In this document: piece after piece, positions 1 through 12,785 of the stretch
Numbering within the stretch: position 1 is the stretch's first letter
Layout: each line of letters opens with the position of its first letter
Assembly: GCA_012295275.1 (NCBI GenBank)
Contig: CM022665.1
Span: 895,452-959,451 of the forward strand
Source of the DNA: Chrysomallon squamiferum
Lineage: Eukaryota > Mollusca > Gastropoda > Neomphalida > Peltospiridae
Length of the DNA: 64,000 nt
Reading direction: 5' to 3'
Translations under genes and position numbers: made by a program
Notes under the pieces: generated by a model
Told to the model about the DNA's origin: nothing
The model's database searches: none
Seen by the model: only the letters and a program-made list of their open reading frames with translations

Positions 1-2058
1 AGTAAAAGCAATGAACTGGTCTTTTTTGTTTCTCTCTGAGACTCACTGAAATGTTTCAGTGACAGTGAACACAAATCTCCTTCTTGTGCCATACATTAAT
101 TAACACTACAGAGATGGCTGTATCACTAGCTGGTCACATAGAAGATCATGTGACCACCTGTATGAATTGCTGCAAAAATGCATTGTTTTACTGTTCTGAT
201 TAGAGAGTGACAATAAACACACTTCACCTAAACTTGCAGACAGATTAAATTCACTGAGATGTACACAATTACATGTATGGTAAAGATTACTAACAAACCA
301 ACATAAATACTCAACAGCAAAACTCAAGTAATTGTAAAGAAACATAACAATAAAACTGTTATGGGCTTGAATCTGCATAAATTATTTTGTTAAAGCCCAG
401 TTTTATCAGAAACAGAGTATCAGTTACACATGTTGATTTTATGCTTGTGACAATGGCTTGATTATGTTACTGTCTCATATAGCTCTAATGTGAGTAGATT
501 GAGAAATGGCTTCTCCCTATGTTTCTAGCCTAGCATGGACCCTATATATTATTATGCTATGCCATAAAAATGGGGGAACATCTCTTGACATATTAGGGTG
601 AAATGAGACAGTAACTGAGTAAGACATTCATGTTGTTGTCACAAACATAAAATGTATATATATTAACTCAGAATTTCCTCTGGTGGAAACCTACAATCAT
701 AACAAGAACCCACTCTCTATCCTTACCCAAAAACTATTTTCTGCAACAGACACACCCGCTGACCTGTCAGAAAGCGTGCCTGTCATAGACATGCTTCACA
801 ACAGCTTGCTCTGATTAGCACATTAATTTTTTTTACATTTTGGTGGAGAACAGCTCAGACAGACATTTGGAGAGATAGGTCTGTATATAAATATGATTTG
901 AATGCCTTACCTGAATTTATTACATTTATACATTTCATGTCTTTTTTAGACACCATGCTTGAAAACCTATGTATTACAGTCAGTTAATGTTGTATTAAAT
1001 TAAAACATGGTTTGAACAAATATGAAAACTTCTATATCCATAACTTGTCCAGACCATAAAAACAAGATTTCAAAAACTGTTTACCAAACCTGGCAATGTA
1101 AATCAGGAACACTGTTCATCATTAAATTCAAAACAGGTGAGCAGCAAATTGAGCAATCAGTGATTTTTATTCACTCAGTGATTCACATGATTCAACTCAC
1201 TGTTTGCAAAGCAGACTAAATTTTGATGTTGGGCATATGGGTAAGGCTGCTGTGCAAAGCCATAATTTGAAAGTTGGGGGAAACCATTAAAAACTGTCAA
1301 AACAAATGTAGTATCCCTGAAGTGAATAATTGTGACAATGTTCAAAGTCAGTTCAGACTTTATTCACTGCTTCAGGATGGTGTCACAATTAAAAGGAACC
1401 TTTTCTTACATTTCAATCCATCAAAAACTCAGCTCAGTTCTTTGATCAGCCTCCAGGAAGTATGCTGAACTATTTTCACTCGTAAAGCTGATATTGAAAT
1501 TGTGAAAAAACAAAATGGTCAATTACACTAAACAGATTATCTAAATGATCTGTTGAGGAACAATAACTCTTACTCAGGAATGATCTATCTCATGTTCATA
1601 TATTAGTATCAATGGAAACTAGTATATAATTCTGTTAAATCTACTTCTATCATGGTCTTTATGAAGAGAACTCTATGCTGAATAGATAAAGATATCTCTT
1701 GAAATAAGGTTTTTGTGGCTTAAGGTTGATTTTTTAAAACTTTAAAATACATTTGAAGTATGGATTTTTGACATTGAAATATAATTTCTTTGTTAATTTT
1801 TTAGGTACCTTCTGATTTTTTGGTGTTTTTATTTTTTATTTTTATCTGGGACTGAATGTCTTTTGATTCATATGAAATACAATATTTGACAATAACCAAA
1901 AAATGCAATTCCACTGCTGTCAAGTTTCCAAAACCTATGTGAACCATGTATTAATGATTAAAACAAGTCATTCCATTAGCATCTCTGCATAGCTTTTAAT
2001 TTAATTTTAAATTTTTCTCTCTCTTTATAATGTTTATTTTCATGTTACAAAATGTGAA
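1..2058. other. VPS13D 3' flank or last intron
   Basis: No convincing coding exon on either strand. Short open frames here are not conserved-looking. If the TAA at 2059 is real this is 3' UTR and flank, with a candidate AATAAA (minus) at 2033-2038 only 21 nt past the stop. If the donor at 2075 is used, it is part of the last intron. A slightly GC-richer patch lies at 700-830. Confidence 0.5.
2033..2038 (-). terminator. Candidate polyadenylation signal AATAAA
   Basis: A canonical hexamer 21 nt beyond the possible VPS13D stop. Such hexamers are frequent by chance in this AT-rich sequence, so the support is weak. Confidence 0.25.
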
Positions 2059-2921
2059 TTACTGTTGAACAGTACCTCTGACATCTTTGAATGAACGACA
2101 GCACACAAGATCTTCATAGAGAATGTTGAGTACAATGTCGTTGTCTTGACTGCCTAGGAAGTAAACCTGTTTTGATGTGATCAGAGCATGCATGCAGAGA
2201 TTTTTCTTTTCTCCTGCACTGCCCCAGCGCAGCTGGTCCTTGGCAATTACACTGAAAACAGAAATCACATTTTTAATCTTTATTTGAAATGAATTTCATT
2301 TAATTTAAAAAAAAAAATAATAATAATAATAATAATAATAAACACCAAACTAACTAAATAAATAAAATAATAATTATGATAATAAAAACAATAAATATTT
2401 AATAAATAAAATGAAATAAAAAATGAATAATAATAATAAATGTTTAAATATATATATATAATAATATATATATAACCAACAAAAACATTACTTGAATAAA
2501 CAAATTAATAAATAAAAATACATTAAAAAAATTTAAATTCAATAAAACTGTTCTATCAAAGTCTGTGGTGAGTGCTAATTTGTAAAATAACAGTACGTAA
2601 CAGTACTTTCCTTTCAGTTATGCTGTACATCATTAATATATTAATAAAATATGAGTAACACTATTACCATTCACTGTAATCATTGTTGTTGATTGAGAAC
2701 AGCAGCTGCTGAGCCTCTGCCTGTGATTTTGAGTATGGGGGGAGCAACCCTCCAGGACCATAGCAACATCTCTGAGGACGGATTCGAGGTGGGTTCTGTC
2801 TTGATGAGCTGCGACTGGAATCTCGGACAGCATTTGCCAGAGCAGACGTCAAATCAAACACTCCTGACACAGGTTTCGTCACAGTTCCAATAACTCCCTT
2901 ACCAACTCCTTTAAAAAATCC
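2059..2921 (-). CDS. VPS13D: VPS13D exons 74-75: PH-like C-terminus, end uncertain
   Basis: Exons: 2668-2921 and 2076-2251 (or 2059-2251 if the frame runs to the stop). Exon 74 has [20 protein letters not shown], then [20 protein letters not shown], both strongly conserved in VPS13D. Exon 75 begins the PH-like domain ([32 protein letters not shown]). In human VPS13D about 75 further residues follow this point. Here a G|GTACTG donor at 2075-2070 could lead to another exon, or the frame continues five codons to a TAA at 2059-2061. I saw no matching terminal exon at 1-2058. Confidence 0.85.
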
Positions 2922-5900
2922 CTGTAATAAATAAAAATCATTTGATCAAATGGCGTTATTAAATATTGTAACAGAAAAATTAAAACTAAAAAAAATGTTG
3001 GTTAAAAAAAAAAAAAAAAATTTAAAATAATAATATAATAAAAACATATTAATAACACCCAGTTTATTTTTTTATATTTTTTTTCTTTAATTATTGATTA
3101 CATTTAATGTAAACACTTTTTTTTAAAAATCTATCACTAAGGTTTATAAAATGTTTTCTCAGTGTGTATACTTACTTCTACACCTTCTTCTCTGGCTCCT
3201 TCGAGGGGTTGTGTAAAAACACCTGTAAGTCCACCAAATATTCCATATCCCAGACCCTTGACACCTGCCACAAGATGACCAGATGTGTTACCACCCTGTT
3301 GTCTTAGCAGTTCACGTTTCTGATTGTACTGGTCATCCATGGAGATTGTACCTGCCCCATCAGATATAGAACTTGCTACCTGCAATACAATATTTAAGAT
3401 TAAAACATTCTTAATACTATTTAAAATTTACTGATTTCAGAAAAAATTAAAAATATTTTTTAAAAAATCATAAAAAAATAAAAAAAGAAATAAAGAAATA
3501 TAAAATTAATTATAATAGTGTATATGACAAAGTGTTTTATTTTGCTTCTATTGATATGTACTGCATGTAATTTAAGTAATTAATTTCAAACAGTTAATTA
3601 TCAACTACTATCAGAATTTTAACCAAATTTTTATTCAGTATAAACCAGATCAATTCATTAACTCATGTCAATTTACCCATTAATAAGATTATAACACACA
3701 ATACAGCTATGCAATAGTTTTACAGTGTAATTTTCCAGTCATGAATTTTAACAATTAATCTTTTATATCATTTTATTTATACTGTTACAAAATCACATTA
3801 AAATAATTGTTCAGTTAAGACAAAGTATTATAACAATAATTTCTAGTTAAATGGTATTATGAAAAAAATCATTCCCTGAAAAGAGAGGTAATTCAGTGTC
3901 ACAACAAACCTTTGCTGCAGAATTAGAAACACCATGGGCAACATTTTTCAGAAGTCCACCCACATTTCCATCTTTAATGAGGCCAGAGATTCCTTCTGTG
4001 ACATCGTTGAAAAGACCAAGAGGGTTTCCAAGGAAGTCCACAGAACCAAGGATTTTAGCTGCCTGACTTTTGAGTTCCTACATAAAATAAAATTAAAATA
4101 TAGAAATAATAATTAACAAATTCAGTAATTACCTGGGAATATTTTTTTCAGTGGGCAAGTGGATTTGTTTCTCAAATAGGAAACTGATTTAAACCTAAGA
4201 TTAAAGTATTTATAAAGTTAGAAAAGTGTCTTCTGTTTTATGATGCTAACTAAAATTAGGAAATCATTATCATATCTGGAATTTACTCTTTAATTTTAAC
4301 TTGAAGTCAGGAAATTAATTATCACTAAATCTTAAATACATTTATAACATAAGGTAGATTTAATTAAACAACAAGAACATAATATATAAATATATATATA
4401 TCACATTATACTTCTGAAAACAACAAACTTTTCTGTATTTTCAAAGTCAAATAATGTGAAAAAACAAATCAGTGCTTTTGTACCTGAGTGTAATGAATCA
4501 TAATCTCATTCAGAAGGAAGGCACTTGATTCAAAAGGGTGAAGACGCACAAATGGATCTGAAAATATATCAAAATATTACATAGTCTAGTATATTAACTG
4601 TAATTTTCTTACTTCAATTCTTTGCAAACATTTCAGATCAGCTATTTAACTTTTACTTTTCTTTGTTACAATAAATTAAATAAATGTAAATTTGTTGAGA
4701 GATATCTATTTCATAAAATAAGAACAATCTGATAAAACTCAGATTTTGTTAAGACTTTCAAGCTTACCTAAATCTACTTTTGCATCTTCAAAGGCAATCA
4801 GGGTCATGGACTGGGCATGCTTGATAGCTTTGAGGTCAGGAGGAAGCTTGCTGGCAGTTACCATGCTCAGAGTTATCCTGTTTGTGTTTAGTTTCAGAGT
4901 ACCAAAGTAGTAGCGCTTTGCCAAAACCGAGGATGCTGATAAAGCTCTGAGGATTAAAAAAAAAAAATGTATAAAAAATTAAAACTTTTATATATAGATT
5001 TACATACATTCATTATATACACATATAAAAAAAAATATCTATTTTTAATTTAATTTTTATTATTATTATTATTAAGTGTCTATTTTAATATTATGTTATC
5101 TGGATAATAATTTGCTAACCTGTGGGTGTCACAGCTCTCTTCCATTTTCTTCATGTCATCCTCAGGTTTGTTGTATCCTGTGAACTGCATTAGTTTCCAT
5201 AGCAGTTTCTCCTCCAAGTGAACCGTCATCTTCTTTGTTGTCACAACCAAGTGCTGAAATAATAATAAATAATAATAACCTAACAGCTAACTGAATCTAT
5301 CAAAATCTAATTTATAAACAATAAATGAATTACTGAATTTATAAGAAAAGGATCCATATTACTTACTAGAGATTCAGTATTAGTGATATTAAACTCTTAG
5401 TATGTTGTGAAATTACAAAACGAAACAAAAATAAATAACTTATAGATCTAAAATAAATAAACATATTGCAAGAATACTTTTCACTAATTATTTTAAAATT
5501 AATTCTAAAAATCTGTTTTTAATATTTTGTTAGAAACAGAACAAATATAGTGCAATAATGCAATGAAAATATGTTCTCATTGTTTTAAAATGGTAAATAA
5601 GCTAGCAATGTTTGATAACATTGCAAAGTGAAAGAAAGACAACAAAATAATAATACAAAAAAATAAAATCAAATAATAATAGTAGAAGTTGTAACTGACC
5701 TTGAATATTTCTGCATTCCACTTTGCACTGCAAACTTTCTGAGCTGTGATGTGAAGCGCGGGGGTGTTGTCAGCAACGTCGCTGCGTGTCTGTGGTGTGA
5801 CAAACAACAGAACTCCTCGCTGTGCACCAAACATCTGATTATCAATCTGTAGAAAACTCACACATCAGATTATGTATGTAACTAACTATGTGCTTCATTA

Positions 5901-6120
5901 CACTAATTTATAAAATAAATTTCTGAAAATTAATATATATAAAACACTAAAACAAAAAAATTCAATAAATAAATAAATAAATAAATAAGTAAATAAGTAA
6001 ATCAAAAAGCCAACACAGTAATGTTCCTGAACATTTCTGTCTAACTTAACAAAAATATATCATTTAGAAAAAGGAAGAATAAGAGAACCTCAGTAAATAG
6101 TCATTTTGTGTTTGTTGTTG

Positions 6121-6164
<44 letters not shown>

Positions 6165-9100
6165 TTAAATGGTGTACTTGAAGAAGTCCAACATGTCCAT
6201 CAACAGAAATGACATCAGCCTCAGTACAGAAAGTCATGGCTATGGATCCGAGGGTAATGTAGAGAAGTTCTTCTGGTACTGAGTTCACCACTGATATCCC
6301 TATCCCTCCTTTCAAGCTAATCTCAACCTAAACAAAAATACAGTTTTTACTTAAAACTACTGATATTTCAGTATATAGATACAGTTCAAGCTGCCTTAAA
6401 ATGATTATTTGTCAAATGAAGGTTAAAAAAGACTCCCGACTATTGGTATTACATTTACTTTTATTAATACATACCTAAGAACACTATTTAAATCTGTTCT
6501 GTATTTTCAGTATATAAAAATAGAAGAAATATATTTTTTGATTTGAACTGACATTCTTTCTTAAGTAAAAACAAAACATCAACATAAGATGACACGAAAG
6601 AAAGAATAAATGACAAAAAATCCCAAATATTTTAATATTGGCTTAAAAACATTTGTTACTGATGTCTCAAAATAATGTTTAGTACTTTGAAAACAATTCT
6701 GCATTCTGTGTTTATAGCAATTTGTGACAGTTTTATTTATCAATTACATTTATTTTCTGTCAATTGATCATAAATTAGGGAAATTTATCAAAATTCTAAT
6801 AATGTTTTCAAAGTTAGATTTAATTATTTTCAACTTTGTGACATACATTATTAATGAGCAACAGTAATGTAAAGTGACTTACATCAATGGGTGACAATAG
6901 AGTAAATTCTCATCTACAATGTATCTAATTAAAGAACTGCATGGACTAGAGTACAATGGCTACAGAGTAACCAGTGTAACAACATTAGGAGGTAAAATTA
7001 TGTAGTTATTACTTCTGTTTCCTAAAGTTTCAGATGCTTCTCCAAACATAGCACAACATGACTATCTCCAGGTTCTGCCTGTACCTGGACAATAATGAAA
7101 AGGGCTAATGTCCAGTTAGAGTTACACACATTGCTAATATATGAAGGGGCAGACATGCATGCGATGGAGGATACAAGTTCAAGTGATATAAAACACTATG
7201 AGACACTGCTGAAGATTAGAACTGCCAGTCAGAACAACTCATTATCTCCACATCTCAAGGCCAGTCTACTGGGTCAAGCAAGAACAGAGATCACATCTAT
7301 CAATCAGATCTCTGACGACAAACTTTCCAACCTTCACCACATCCCCATTCTGGATACAATGCAGTCTTCCACTTACAGAAAATGGCTGAAAGCTACCACT
7401 AAGCTCCAATATGCAAGATCAGAAACTTGTTAGGGGGTACGTGGATCCAGACAGGAGATTAGTTTCTGCATGCAACCAGTGGAGAGAGATAAACAAACCC
7501 ATTATTTTTGCTATCAACAAGGACATGGAATATCTATGCAATTCATTCCTACATTTACTTCTACAGGTCTACGATTCATGTAGCAGTCCAAGACATAATG
7601 TACCTTCTGTCCTACATGCTCCTTCCAAACAAGACTAAAGTTCTATAGGCATCAGTCTTTCAACTGTCGAAGACTGAAGCAGAAAGAAACAACTTCAACC
7701 TGGAGCCACTGATTTTACAGACTAACTTTGAGAAAGCTGTTGCCAATACTGCAACAGAACTGTTTGAACAATCACCTTGAAGGGTGACATAACAAGCTCT
7801 ATTCCCTTATTTTAAGTTATCCAAATGTATACCAGTTCATCTATTTCACAAATGTGTAAACACTTCCAGCTGAAAAAAGGCTCTTCTTGATGCTATACAC
7901 TCTTATTATTCGAAATGAACTCTCCCAATTACTCTCAGAGTCTAACCACCTATTACATAATTGCCACTTGATCTAGTAATATTTTAATCAATACTGAATT
8001 TTTTTAGATAAAGTGGAAAATACTTATTTTTTATAACTCTGAAGGTATTAAAGTAATATTTCTTTAGATTAGGTTGTAACTGGAGTTCAATGAATTAGTT
8101 TAACTCTTGAAGATATAACTGCATAAACCTCAAAGTTTCTGGAGAACATGTCAGATGAAGACTTGAGTTCTCTTGGAGGTGTTCCAGTTTGTTCATACAC
8201 TTCCCAGTCTCCAATATCTTCCACCTGTCTTTTCACTATCGTCTGAAATTATTAAATTAACATGTTAAAACAACTTTGGGTCATTAGTGCATGAAGACAC
8301 TATTTAGATAAAAGTTTAACACATAATACTGACTGTCAGACACAAAAACACAACATAAACATATTTATACAAAAAAATAAAATAAAATTAAATATACTTA
8401 TTAATGGCAAATATTCCTCAACACTGTAAGAACCATAAAATTATGAAATAATATAAAAACTATTTGAAACAAATCTGAAATATTTATAAAGATATATTTT
8501 ATTATTATTTTTGTATAAAGTTTTATCCAAGTTATCTAAACCAGTCATATATTAAATTTCATCCATTTAGCCAATCATGAGCTTGAGACAACATCAAATG
8601 AGATAATTTTGTAAAGAGTATTTATATAACTACACACACACACATATACATGTACATATACATATATATGATGTACTAACAGTATGCTGCATATCTGTTA
8701 TCTGCAACACTCTGATGGGTCCTTCCATCAACACTCTGACAGCCAGACAGCCAGAACCTGGCCGAAGTTTCTGTCGTGAAATCTGCATGTGCGGTGGTGT
8801 GTGACCACGATGTTCAGGTGCGGGTTGCTCGTCAAAGTTACGTGGAAGACCAGGCCGAGGACCGAGAACAACAATGGCACCTGTATATATATATATAAAT
8901 AATAACAATGCGACGTTTCATTTGTTCTTACATGTCATAAATAATTAATTAAAAAAAATAAAATAAAAATAAGGACATAAAATTTAAAAACTATTCCAAG
9001 AGTAACAAATTAACATATACATACATGACACAAAAAGTATTTGATGTTCCAAAGAATGCAACATGACAGAAATATCTTAATTAAAAAAATAAATAACAAA

Positions 9101-12100
9101 TATATTAAAAATGAAGTCCTGATAAAAAAAAGAACAGTCAGTGTATAAAGTAAAGTGTGTATTTCTGTACTTATAACATAACAAAATCAACTAAGAAATA
9201 GAGATTAAATTATTAAAATTGCCCATGTTTAAAATAATGTTTACCTTCTTGAAGTCCTGTTATTCCACCAACAGCCTGCACACACAACATACCAGCACTG
9301 CATGTGAGTGTACCAGCCTAAAACATAATTCATTAGTAAATAACTATATATATCTAGAATTACTGTCAGGTTGATTATTATAACACATGCGAAAGTTTCT
9401 GAAAACTGAACAGTTCATATTTCTCATCATTTAAGCACCAATCCCTTTGTAAATGCATGCTTTACTTTGAAATGTTTGTCTACTTTTTTGTATGTAAATA
9501 AAGGCAATAACAATAGAGACAAATAAGAAAACATTTTTGAAAATCTGATGATGACAAAGAGAAAGTGATTACTAAAGAAATCATTCTAAAAGCAACATGA
9601 GTATGATTTGTTTGATTTATCTTTAGAACCTACTTCTGTGAATTTCCAAGTCTGTGTAGACTTGCGTCTGGCATCTCTCTTCCTCAGTTTAAGAGGAACA
9701 CATCGCCCAGGCTGGGGTGCTATGTCAGCTATGTCTAGTACCAGTCCTTGGGCTGATGATGATTTGCTGTTCCTTGGGTCACGAGGAGGCATTGATCCCT
9801 CATGCTCCAGCATCCCATCACTTGTCATTCTCCACATCTGTGACCTCTTTCCTGTTTCCTGAAAATGTGAAAATATGAAAACAAAATGGAATAGAAAGGA
9901 CAAGTTGTGTATTTTGTTGTTATTCACAAGCAGTTTCAAAGTTGTTTGAAAATGTAACTTTTAATTCAGTATCTTAAATACTGTAACTTTAATTCATGCA
10001 TTAATTATTATTTTTAAAAAAAACATTAACAGTGGACTCATGTATCTTTAAAACCAATACTTTGTGATTTAGAAAACTCACTTTTCTTTTGAAAACCAGG
10101 TTATTGTCATGAACACAATCCAAAACTAATTCTCTGCTTGGACCAGCATAACCTCTGAAACAAGAGAAAGAAAGAAAGAAAAATGTCACTATTGTATTTT
10201 ATTTTGAAACTAGTTAAAAATCTACATATTCTGTACTTAAATACAACATTCATAAATAGTCTGTTACCTGTTGAATTACGGCTTAAATTTACCCCAGTTA
10301 ATAACTGACACCTTTCGCAACATAATAGCATTAAACTGTAGTTTTTTTTCAAGAATCCAACTCAATCAAATATATTCAACAAAAAATAAATAAAAAATGA
10401 ATACCTGCTGAAAGTATGAGTAGCTGCAATGTAAATGAAGTTTTCATAACAAAGCTGGGATCTTTCCTCCAGTTTGTTTAGATTGTAGTCAGCTGATGTT
10501 CCTCCAAGAATCTTCAGTGTCAAGTAAGGACTCATGGTGGGCTCATCCCAGGCATAAGGAACTGTGTGAAATACCAAAAATATATACTGGAATTTAACTG
10601 TCTTTTAACTAACACTTCTCAGTAAAAATTAAATAACAAAATAAATACATTTTAAAAGTAAAAAATAATTAAGAACAACAATAACAGTAATAATAATATG
10701 AAAAACCACAAGTTGCTTTCCTAAATAACCCAGATTTCTTGATAATCTTAGACTATTTATTTAATGAAATAATTTTTTTATATATATACATACCAGAAGA
10801 ATGTGGTTTCAGCTGTTTTTTTAGGCAGTCCTCGGTTGTTCCTTTTTGATAAAACAACACTGGCACCTAGAAAAAAGAAGAAAAATGTTTAATTATATGA
10901 AGTTTTGTCTTTTAATAAATTAATAAATAAAAAATGTCTATGATATTCAAGGACTGCAACTGCATAAACTTTAGAGAACAATATAAAAAATAAAAACAAC
11001 TAGCCTCTGAATGATTGTCCAGTCTAAACGGAGGTGGCATCACATCACCATCAGCAAATATTATGAAAAATGTTGGACCCTGAAGAAGAACTTCCACTTT
11101 CAGCAACAGGCAGTCACTGTCATTGTTTCTGAAATATTGAACATACACATTTTTCTTTTTAAATATATATATGTACACACATACACACATAAAATGCAAC
11201 AAATGATATAAAATGTTAAACATGGAAAAGAACCAGCTGAACAAATGTTTAACATATGACCTGATTATTGTGACATGTTACTATAATAAAATATTAAAAA
11301 TTGGCAAAGGGTTAAATTTATAGCATATTCTGACTGAAATATTACAAAACAGATTTCTTATTCAAATATAATATTCAAGAGATAATATTCACAAATTTAT
11401 ACATAAAATGATAAAGATGAGCAACATTCAAATTTAGGAACAGTTCGCTAACTATAATGAAGCTCTAGGTTAAATATTTAAATACAACTTTAAACAATAA
11501 GAGAGATAAAAGCTTGATTAAAAGAAAAATTTCTGTTTGCTATTTGAAGTTTTATATAGCAATATACAGTTTAAAACATGAGGGAAACTACACTGCTATA
11601 TACCTCATGTTGATGTGAAAGGAGCTGACTTTGTCGATACAAAAGCCTCCTGACCAGTGACAGCCAGGTTTGTCCATCTGAACACACAGCAGCTGGTCAA
11701 AGTCTGTTCTTGGCCAGTGAAATGCTATTTTACAGTCAGGAAGAGCTATCAGATGTTCTGCTACTCCAGCAAATTTCTGTAGAAAAAGACAGAATAATTC
11801 ATAACATTTTATATATAAACTGTTTAAAACTACATATTATCATGAATAAAATCAATGCAACAGATTTTTAGATAATATGATTTTATTAATTACCACGTTT
11901 TGTATAATTCAATTTTAACTATTTTATTTGGATGTAGTAATTCATTTTACATGAAGATGTTGATTTTCCACTTGTTATGTGGTTAAATAGTTACTGCTGG
12001 TGATATCAGAGTGAAATCTAGAAGAATTTAATGAATAAAAATTATTTTTTGAATTGTTCAATCTCTCTCATTTAATTATGTATTTTATGTTTAAAAATCA

Positions 12101-12754
12101 TAATGATAGTAACAAACATTGTTTTTTATTTCTTGTATTTGCTGGGTTTTTGGAGGAACTGTCTGGATGGTTTGTGTACAGATTTATAATTGTGCAGTGC
12201 ACTTTGTTAGAGTGGAACTTAAGGAAACAAAAAGGAAAAATGTGAAAATTCTTGGGGTTTTTTTTTGTATTTTTTCAAAATTAAATAATTATAGTCCATT
12301 AATTTCAGAACTAAAAATGGATTGCTTTTCTAATTAATAAAATAAATATTAAAAACACTCATGGCATAAAAGTAACAGGAAATTTGAATCCAGAAGTCAG
12401 AATTAATTCTCTGACCGGATTCTTTAAAACCAAGCATTCAGCTGGTTTTAAGAAAAGTTCAATAATTTTGAAAAGCAAAGAAATATCAGTGAAACCTGTC
12501 ATCAACGAAGAAATAAGAAAACATTTTTTAATAATAATAACAATAATTAATAAGAAATAAAAAACAACAATAATGATAGTTCAAAATTAAAACAATAACT
12601 AATAAAATAAAAAAAATAAAAATTAAAAAAATACCCAGCATACCCAAGAGCAAAAAAAAAGAAAAACAAACAGGTATTTTACAAGCATAGCAGGAAAACA
12701 CAAGGCAAATACACATGATAGCTGAAGCCATTAAGCTATAGCTGCATAATAAAT

Positions 12755-12785
<31 letters not shown>

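Noticed and set aside
12054-12337. Overlapping plus-strand frames in a VPS13D intron
   Set aside because: Two frames are open over the same bases, with hydrophobic low-complexity products typical of T-rich DNA.
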